A DNA stretch of 11,403 bases from Betaproteobacteria bacterium (GTDB lineage Bacteria; Pseudomonadota; Gammaproteobacteria; Burkholderiales; Casimicrobiaceae): NCBI GenBank assembly GCA_005889025.1, contig VBCZ01000048.1, forward strand, positions 1 to 11,403, given 5' to 3'. Below, piece after piece: positions 6,282-11,403 of this stretch; the stretch's first letter is position 1; each line of letters starts with the position of its first letter. The notes under the pieces are model-generated. The model made no database searches. It saw nothing but the letters and a program-made list of their open reading frames with translations, and was not told the DNA's origin. The translations under genes and the position numbers were made by a program.

Positions 6282-7705
6282 TAGGCGCCGTGCCTGCGGC
6301 GGTAAGCTCCGAAGAGCTCGTCCTCGCTGGGCTCCCTGCGGGGAACATCGAGCGGTCGCACGATGCGCGTGATGTTCAGAAAATGCCGGTAGTTGAGGTT
6401 GTCGGAAATGCTGTTGCGGCCCCAGGTCCCGCAGCCCATCGACAGCGAGAAGGGAAGCCCGTTGTCGAAACTTCCGCCGGTCGCAAAGCAATGCGACTGG
6501 TTCACGATGATGCGGCACACCGGCAGCGCCAGCCCCAGTTGCAGCGCGCGGTCCGCCCGCATCGTATGCAGCCCGACCGAGTGGCCCAGGCCCTGGTAGC
6601 GCAGAATGCCTTGCGCGAGCTCCGCCGCCGAGGCGAAGTCGGCGGCCCGATACAGGGTGAGCACGGGTGAAAGTTTCTCGCCTGAGAAGGGGTGCGCGGC
6701 GCCGGTTCCCGTTTCCTCCACCAGAAGGAACCCTGCGCGCTGCAGCTCGGGGCGGGCAAGGCCGGCGCGCTGCGCGATGCTCGGCGCGGATTGCGCGGTA
6801 AATTGCGGCACCAGCTTGCCGTTCGAGAACATCGCCTCCGCCAGGCGCGAGCGTTCGTCGGCGTCGAGCCGCACGCCGCCGACCGCCTGCAGCGCCGCGA
6901 GCATCGGTTCGTAGGCATCGCCGACCACGATGATGCTGTTTTCCGACGAGCAGCTCGTCGCGTGATCGAACATCTTCGATGCGGCAATTTTGCCCGCGGC
7001 GTCCGCCGTGTCGGCGGTCTCATCGACGATGACGACAACGTTCCCCGCGCCGACCCCGATCGCCGGCGTTCCGCTTTCATATGCCGCGCGCACGTTGGTT
7101 TGCGATCCCGTCGCCACGACCAGGTCGACCTGCCGCATCAGCTCGAACGTCATTTCCCGCGTCACCGGCGATGGCAGTTGCGCCACGAGGTCGCGCGGCG
7201 CGCCGACGCGGTCGAGCTCGGTATGAATGTACTCGACGAGCAAGGCGCCGGTGGAATGACCCTTGGGCGAGGGCGCAAGGATGATCGCATTGCGTCCTTT
7301 GAGCGCGTTGATGATGTTGTTTGCCGGCGTTGCGCCGGGGTTGGTCGACGGCGTGAGCGCGCCGACCACGCCGACGGGACGGGCGATTTCGGTGATGCCC
7401 AGTTCCGGCAATTCGGCGATGACGCCGACCGACTTGGTGCCCGCGAGATCGGCCAGCAGGCCGATGGTCTTGCGGCGATTTTTGGCGATCTTGTCGGCAA
7501 CGTTGCCTAAGCCCGTGTCGCGAACCGCAAGCTCGGCGAGCCTGCGATTGTGCTCGGGATGGACGATCGCCCAGCCCGCGGCGGTGACAAGCTCGTCGAC
7601 GCCGGCTTGCGCGGCGCGCGCCCTATCGACAAACGCGGCCACGACGCGCGCTGTGGACTTCGCGTCGCTTAAGCGTCCTGCCTCACGTTGCGCCGTGGAG
7701 CTCAT
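6278..7705 (-). CDS. sauS: CoA-acylating aldehyde dehydrogenase, probable sulfoacetaldehyde dehydrogenase SauS
   Basis: This 475-residue protein belongs to the acylating aldehyde dehydrogenase group (EutE/AdhE-N-like). The proposed reaction is NAD(P)H-dependent reduction of sulfoacetyl-CoA to sulfoacetaldehyde. The catalytic cysteine is Cys252 in FDHATSCSSENSIIV, the characteristic acylating-ALDH context. The nucleotide-binding region includes ARPVGVVGALTPSTNP (108-123) and the loop GVGAGNVVVIVD (217-228). The C-terminal region contains CFATGGSFDNGLPFSLSMGC, also typical of the group. The start is the ATG at 7705, which overlaps the stop of the upstream receptor gene in an ATGA tetranucleotide; a longer open frame to 7939 reads through that gene and is not used. 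Length is normal for the family. Pairing with a CoA ligase and xsc strongly favours the Sau role over acetaldehyde or succinate semialdehyde dehydrogenase. Confidence 0.86.
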   Translation of the reverse strand: MSSTAQREAGRLSDAKSTARVVAAFVDRARAAQAGVDELVTAAGWAIVHPEHNRRLAELAVRDTGLGNVADKIAKNRRKTIGLLADLAGTKSVGVIAELPELGITEIARPVGVVGALTPSTNPGATPANNIINALKGRNAIILAPSPKGHSTGALLVEYIHTELDRVGAPRDLVAQLPSPVTREMTFELMRQVDLVVATGSQTNVRAAYESGTPAIGVGAGNVVVIVDETADTADAAGKIAASKMFDHATSCSSENSIIVVGDAYEPMLAALQAVGGVRLDADERSRLAEAMFSNGKLVPQFTAQSAPSIAQRAGLARPELQRAGFLLVEETGTGAAHPFSGEKLSPVLTLYRAADFASAAELAQGILRYQGLGHSVGLHTMRADRALQLGLALPVCRIIVNQSHCFATGGSFDNGLPFSLSMGCGTWGRNSISDNLNYRHFLNITRIVRPLDVPRREPSEDELFGAYRRRHGAY

Positions 7706-8682
7706 TCGGGATTGATCTTCGCTTCGCGGATCACGTAGTCCCATTTCGCAAGTTCGTCCCGGATCAGGCGCTCGAATTCCGCGGAGGTCGACGATGTCGC
7801 CTCCGCGCCTTGCGCGAGGAGCTTCTGCCGAATCTCGGGCATCGCCAGCACTTTCGCGAATGCCGCCTGAAGCTTCGCGACGATCGCAGGGGGCGTCTTC
7901 GCCGGCACGAGCGCGCCATACCAGGAGTTGACGATGCAATCGACGCCGGACTCGGCGATGGTGGGAATGTCTGGCGCGGCGACGCTGCGCTGGTCGCTGG
8001 TGACGGCCAGGGCCCGCAGGCGACCCGCCTTGACGTACTGAAGCGCAGCGGGAAGCGAAACGAACAGCAGCTGAACCTGCCCGCCCAGCGTGTCGGTGAC
8101 GGCCGGGCCGCCGCCCTTGTATGGAACGTGAACCATGTCGATGCCGGTCTTGAGCTTGAAAAGCTCGCCGGCGATGTGTCCCGGCGAGCCGGTGCCCACC
8201 GATGCGTAGTTCAGTTTTCCGGGTTGCGAGCGGGCAAGCGCGATCAGCTCCTTGACGTTGTTGACGGGCACGCTCGGATGCGCGACCAGGATCTGCGGAA
8301 TCATCGCCGCCAGGCTGACCGGAACGAAATCCTTCTCGACGTCGAACGGCAGCTTGTCGTAGAGGCGCGGATTGATGGTGTGCGACGACAGCGTGAAAAG
8401 GACCGTGTAGCCGTCGGCGGGCGCCTTGGCAGCGAGATCGGTTCCCAGGTTGCCCGCCGCGCCGCCGCGATTGTCGATGATGATCGGCTGCCCGAGGACT
8501 TGCGACAGGGGCTCGGTGAGCGTTCGCGCGACGATGTCGGTGCCGCCCGCAGGCGGATAGGGAACCAGAAAGCGGATCGGCTTGGTGGGATAGTCGCGCG
8601 CTGCGTCCTGCGCGCCGGCTATCGCCGACAAGAGCGCCAGCATACAGACCGACGCGGCGCGCAATAACCTGGACTGCATCAT
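7702..8682 (-). CDS. TctC/Bug-family periplasmic substrate-binding protein
   Basis: This 326-residue protein is an extracytoplasmic receptor of the tripartite tricarboxylate transporter (TTT) family. It has a Sec signal peptide: Arg5 and Arg8, a hydrophobic core (about residues 10-22) and a likely cleavage after AGA near residue 24. The mature part begins with the family signature YPTKPIRFLVPYPPAGGTDI (31-50), then PIIIDNRGGAAGNLG (66-80), and VPYKGGGPAVTDTLGGQVQ (187-205). Two consecutive ATG codons are possible starts; AAGGGA six bases upstream suits the first. No TctA or TctB membrane subunits are present in the window, so it is an orphan receptor here, as is common for this family in betaproteobacteria. 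Its four-base overlap with sauS and its location after xsc suggest that it captures a C2 sulfonate such as sulfoacetate, taking the place of the MFS permease SauU. The ligand is inferred only. Confidence 0.88.
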   Translation of the reverse strand: MMQSRLLRAASVCMLALLSAIAGAQDAARDYPTKPIRFLVPYPPAGGTDIVARTLTEPLSQVLGQPIIIDNRGGAAGNLGTDLAAKAPADGYTVLFTLSSHTINPRLYDKLPFDVEKDFVPVSLAAMIPQILVAHPSVPVNNVKELIALARSQPGKLNYASVGTGSPGHIAGELFKLKTGIDMVHVPYKGGGPAVTDTLGGQVQLLFVSLPAALQYVKAGRLRALAVTSDQRSVAAPDIPTIAESGVDCIVNSWYGALVPAKTPPAIVAKLQAAFAKVLAMPEIRQKLLAQGAEATSSTSAEFERLIRDELAKWDYVIREAKINPE

Positions 8683-8688
8683 TCGTGT

Positions 8689-8694
8689 TCCCTT
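8689..8694 (-). promoter_or_regulatory. Ribosome-binding site of the TctC-type receptor gene
   Basis: AAGGGA lies six bases before the first of two tandem ATG codons (8682), within the 43-base spacer after xsc. It supports the first ATG, although the second at a nine-base spacing would also work. Confidence 0.55.
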
Positions 8695-8725
8695 GGTCGC
8701 AGCGATTCGCGCAAAGGCCGACGGT

Positions 8726-10534
8726 TCAGCGCGCCGCCGTCGCCTTGTACTTGGAAAGGTGACGCGTCGGCAACGCCAGCGCGTCGCGGCGAAACGGATC
8801 GCCGAGCTCGCGCGTCACCATCATCTCGAGGACCGTCGTCTTGCCCTGCGCCTGCGCCTTCGCTGCGGCGGAGAGCGCCGGGCCGACGTCCGACAAGCTG
8901 CCGATGGTTGCGCCCTCCGCGCCCATCGCGCGCGCAACGGCCGACCACGATGGCTGCTTGTCGAGATTCACGCCGACAAAGCGATTGGAATAGAAGTCGA
9001 CATGGTTTTTCTTCTCGGCGCCCCATTGGCCGTTGTTGAATACGACCGCGGTGACGGGGATGTTCTCACGAATGCAGGTCTGGATCTCGCCGAAGCTCAT
9101 GCCCCACGCGCCATCGCCGACGTAGGCGATTCCCGGGCGGTCGGGCGCGGCGACCTTGGCGCCGATAATCGTGGGGAACGCGTAGCCGCAGTTGCCGAAG
9201 CTCATCGCCGCGAACATCGAGCGCGGACGGTTGAAGCGCAGATACGAATTCGACACCGAGCAGATATTGCCGATGTCGGTCGACACCATCGCCGCGTCCG
9301 GCATCGCCTTTTCGAGCTCGCGCAGCACCTGCCGCGGGTGCATATGCGTCGAGCCCTTCGACACTTCCAGCGACCACGCGTCCTTCTCGTGCGTCCAGGT
9401 CTCGAGCTCGGCTTCCCACGCGCGCTTTTCGGCGGCGACGATCTTGGCTCGATCGGCGTTGTTCGCGCCGGACGCGAGCGACTTGCCGCGAAGGCGCGCG
9501 AGAAGAGCGCGCGCCGCCGCTTTGGCGTCGCCGCAGATGCCTATCGAGATTCGCTTCACCAGACCCAGCATTTTGGGATCGGCATCGATCTGAATGATTT
9601 TCGCGTTTTTCGGCCAGTAGTCGATATCGTGCTGAGGCAGGGTTCCGAACGGTCCCAGCCGCGTTCCAAGGGCGAGCACGACGTCGGCCTTGGCGATGAG
9701 CTTCATCGCCGCTTTCGAGCCTTGATAGCCCAACGGCCCGCACCACAGCGGATGATTCGCCGGAAACGAGTCGTTGTGCAGGTAACTGTTGCATACCGGC
9801 GCGGCGAGCAGCTCGGCCAGCTCGATTGCCTCCGCGACACCTTCGGCCATCACCACGCCGCCGCCGCAGAGAATCACCGGGAACTGCGCTTGGGCGATCA
9901 GCTCGGCCGCATCGGTCAGGCTTTGCTCGCCTCCCGCGCCGCGCTCGATGGCGAGCGGCGGCGGGATCTCGCAGTCGATATCGCCGTAGAAAAAATCGCG
10001 CGGAATGTTTACTTGCGCCGGCCCTAGCTCGAGATGCGCCCGATCGAATGCACGCCCGGTCAACTCGGCGATGCGTGCGCGGTTGTTGACGTGCGCCTGG
10101 TATTTGGTGATCTTGGAAAACATAGGCAGCTGCTCGGTTTCCTGGAATCCTCCCAAGCCCAGCGTCATCGAGCCGGTTTCCGGCGTGATGACGACGACCG
10201 GCGAATGCGCCCAGTACGCCGCGGCGATCGAAGTGACGAAGTTGGTGATGCCGGGGCCATTTTGCGCAATGCACACGCCGTGCCGCCCGGACACTCGCGA
10301 GTAGCCATCGGCCATATGGCCGGCGCCCTGCTCGTGGGCGACGGAAATGAAGCGAATGCCGGCAAGGGGAAAAAGATCCAGCGCATCCATGTACGCCGAG
10401 CCGACGATGCCGAACACGTCTGTCACGCCCTGCGCCACCAGCGTCTCGACAAAAGCCTCCGACGGCGTCATCTTCTGCCTGCCGGCGACGACCGTGCGGC
10501 CGGACAGGTTCTTCGTATCTGTCATGGTGTTCAT
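8726..10534 (-). CDS. xsc: Sulfoacetaldehyde acetyltransferase Xsc
   Basis: This 602-residue thiamine-diphosphate enzyme cleaves sulfoacetaldehyde with phosphate to acetyl phosphate and sulfite (EC 2.3.3.15). It is the central desulfonation step for taurine, isethionate and sulfoacetate. The N-terminal pyrimidine-binding domain carries the catalytic glutamate Glu68 in ISVAHEQGAGHMADGYSR. The C-terminal domain holds the ThDP/Mg motif GDG (473-475) followed by NN (500-501). The segments QNGPGITNFVTSIAAAYWAH, FFYGDIDCEIP and SFGNCGYAFPTIIGAK are characteristic of Xsc rather than acetolactate synthase. The length agrees with the family's usual 580-600 residues. The first ATG (10534) is chosen because AGGA lies six bases upstream; a second in-frame ATG at 10525 is less well spaced. 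The gene starts 24 bases after the ald stop, so the two are probably co-transcribed. No phosphotransacetylase is in view to turn acetyl phosphate into acetyl-CoA. Confidence 0.96.
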   Translation of the reverse strand: MNTMTDTKNLSGRTVVAGRQKMTPSEAFVETLVAQGVTDVFGIVGSAYMDALDLFPLAGIRFISVAHEQGAGHMADGYSRVSGRHGVCIAQNGPGITNFVTSIAAAYWAHSPVVVITPETGSMTLGLGGFQETEQLPMFSKITKYQAHVNNRARIAELTGRAFDRAHLELGPAQVNIPRDFFYGDIDCEIPPPLAIERGAGGEQSLTDAAELIAQAQFPVILCGGGVVMAEGVAEAIELAELLAAPVCNSYLHNDSFPANHPLWCGPLGYQGSKAAMKLIAKADVVLALGTRLGPFGTLPQHDIDYWPKNAKIIQIDADPKMLGLVKRISIGICGDAKAAARALLARLRGKSLASGANNADRAKIVAAEKRAWEAELETWTHEKDAWSLEVSKGSTHMHPRQVLRELEKAMPDAAMVSTDIGNICSVSNSYLRFNRPRSMFAAMSFGNCGYAFPTIIGAKVAAPDRPGIAYVGDGAWGMSFGEIQTCIRENIPVTAVVFNNGQWGAEKKNHVDFYSNRFVGVNLDKQPSWSAVARAMGAEGATIGSLSDVGPALSAAAKAQAQGKTTVLEMMVTRELGDPFRRDALALPTRHLSKYKATAAR

Positions 10535-10540
10535 AGGGTT

Positions 10541-10544
10541 TCCT
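10541..10544 (-). promoter_or_regulatory. Ribosome-binding site of xsc
   Basis: AGGA with a six-base spacer precedes the ATG at 10534, in the short ald-xsc gap. It fixes the longer of two closely spaced in-frame ATG starts. Confidence 0.65.
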
Positions 10545-10558
10545 AAAACGGCGTGAAT

Positions 10559-11403
10559 TCAGTGCAGGCTACCGCCGAGCGCCTGCGAAGGTTCGACGTA
10601 AGGGTAACCGAGCGCATCGGCAACGGGCTTGCAGGTGACTTTGCCGAACGCGATGTTGACACCGTTCCTCAGGTGCGAGTCGTCTGCGAGCGCCTCTTTC
10701 CAGCCCTTGTCGGCCAGCGTAAGCACGAACGGCAGCGTCGCGTTGTTCAAGGCGAAAGTGGACGTGCGCGGAACGCCTCCCGGCATGTTGGCCACACAAT
10801 AGTGGATGACTCCGTCGACAACGTAGGTCGGGTCCGCGTGCGTCGTCGGACGCGAAGTCTCGAAGCATCCTCCCTGATCGATCGCCACGTCGACGATCAC
10901 GGCGCCTTTTTTCATGTGCTTCACGAGCGCCGCCGAAACGAGTTTGGGCGCCGACGCGCCGGGAATGAGCACGCCGCCCACCACCAGGTCGGCGGTCGTG
11001 ACGTGCTGCTCGATCGCATCGTGAGTCGAAAAGACCGTGTTGAGCGGCCGGCCGAACTGACGCCATAACGCGCGCAGCACCTCGGTGTTGCGGTCGAGCA
11101 CCCACACTTCGGCGCCCATGCCCAGCGCGATGTGGCATGCGTGCGATCCGACGACGCCCCCGCCGAGGATCACGACCTTCGCCGGATCGACGCCCGGAAC
11201 GCCGCCGAGCAGCACGCCGAGGCCGCCGTGCGCCTTTTCGAGAAAATAAGCGCCGACCTGAATGGCCATTCTCCCCGCGACCTCCGACATCGGCGCAAGC
11301 AACGGCAGACCTCCGGACGGCGACGTAACGGTTTCATAGGCGATGCATATCGCGCCGCTGGAAACCAGATCGCGCGTCTGCTCGGCATCCGGCGCGAGAT
11401 GCA
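10559..11403 (-). CDS. ald: Alanine dehydrogenase, partial (C-terminal 280 residues)
   Basis: The frame runs in from the right edge and ends at the TGA at 10559, showing 280 residues of a protein usually near 370. Alanine dehydrogenase oxidises L-alanine to pyruvate and ammonia with NAD. The first complete codon in view is the histidine of HLAPDAEQTRD, equivalent to catalytic His96 of the Mycobacterium tuberculosis enzyme. The catalytic aspartate (equivalent to Asp270) is in VDVAIDQGGCF at visible residue 175, exactly the expected distance. The NAD-binding Rossmann motif is VVILGGGVVGSHA (about visible residues 76-88). The segments YETVTSPSGGLPLLAPMSEV and NMPGGVPRTSTFALNNATLP are highly conserved in Ald. 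In taurine degraders Ald regenerates pyruvate for taurine:pyruvate aminotransferase, so its place upstream of xsc suggests that tpa lies just beyond the window. Confidence 0.95.
   Translation of the reverse strand, partial: HLAPDAEQTRDLVSSGAICIAYETVTSPSGGLPLLAPMSEVAGRMAIQVGAYFLEKAHGGLGVLLGGVPGVDPAKVVILGGGVVGSHACHIALGMGAEVWVLDRNTEVLRALWRQFGRPLNTVFSTHDAIEQHVTTADLVVGGVLIPGASAPKLVSAALVKHMKKGAVIVDVAIDQGGCFETSRPTTHADPTYVVDGVIHYCVANMPGGVPRTSTFALNNATLPFVLTLADKGWKEALADDSHLRNGVNIAFGKVTCKPVADALGYPYVEPSQALGGSLH

Noticed and set aside
7706..7939. N-terminal extension of sauS to 7939
   Set aside because: The added residues come from the out-of-frame end of the receptor gene; the ATGA overlap gives a natural start at 7705.
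8693..10027. Long plus-strand open frame of 444 codons opposite xsc
   Set aside because: It mirrors the codon pattern of xsc, one of the most secure genes here, and its product has no family features.

Overview
The window is a high-GC stretch in which every supportable gene lies on the minus strand, so transcription runs from high to low coordinates. Nine genes are packed with gaps of 0 to about 140 bases. Read in transcription order they are ald (5' end cut off by the right edge), xsc, a TctC/Bug-type periplasmic binding protein, sauS, sauT, a TSUP (TauE/SafE-type) permease, soeA, soeB and soeC (3' end cut off by the left edge). No RNA genes, insertion sequences, CRISPR arrays or transcriptional regulators were seen. 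A Bug-type receptor next to sulfonate genes of this kind points to a betaproteobacterium, perhaps of the Burkholderiales. That is inference, because the window holds no phylogenetic marker.

The genes fit together as a C2-sulfonate degradation island. SauT (AMP-forming CoA ligase) and SauS (CoA-acylating aldehyde dehydrogenase) would convert sulfoacetate to sulfoacetyl-CoA and then to sulfoacetaldehyde. Alanine dehydrogenase next to xsc is the usual companion of taurine:pyruvate aminotransferase, so taurine may feed the same intermediate, although no aminotransferase is inside the window. Xsc, the most secure call, splits sulfoacetaldehyde with phosphate into acetyl phosphate and sulfite. The toxic sulfite has two apparent exits: oxidation by a cytoplasmic, membrane-anchored molybdenum enzyme of the SoeABC type, and export by the TSUP permease. 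Phosphotransacetylase, a regulator and any transporter membrane subunits are not seen and may lie outside.

The only notable non-coding stretch is the roughly 137-base sauS-sauT spacer (6141-6277). It holds three consecutive inverted repeats: a structure overlapping the sauS stop codon, a GC-rich REP-like stem, and a near-perfect 27-base palindrome just upstream of sauT. A second spacer of 108 bases before soeA has a reasonable sigma70-like promoter, which may give the sulfite-oxidising module its own transcription.

The most unusual protein feature is in SoeB. Its fourth iron-sulfur motif lacks the expected first Cys-x2-Cys pair because of a clean in-frame loss of about 18 residues, leaving 14 rather than 16 ligand cysteines. 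The pathway itself is known; what deserves attention is this cluster loss, the linkage of both sulfonate routes to SoeABC in one co-directional block, and the use of a solute receptor where an MFS permease (SauU) is known elsewhere.
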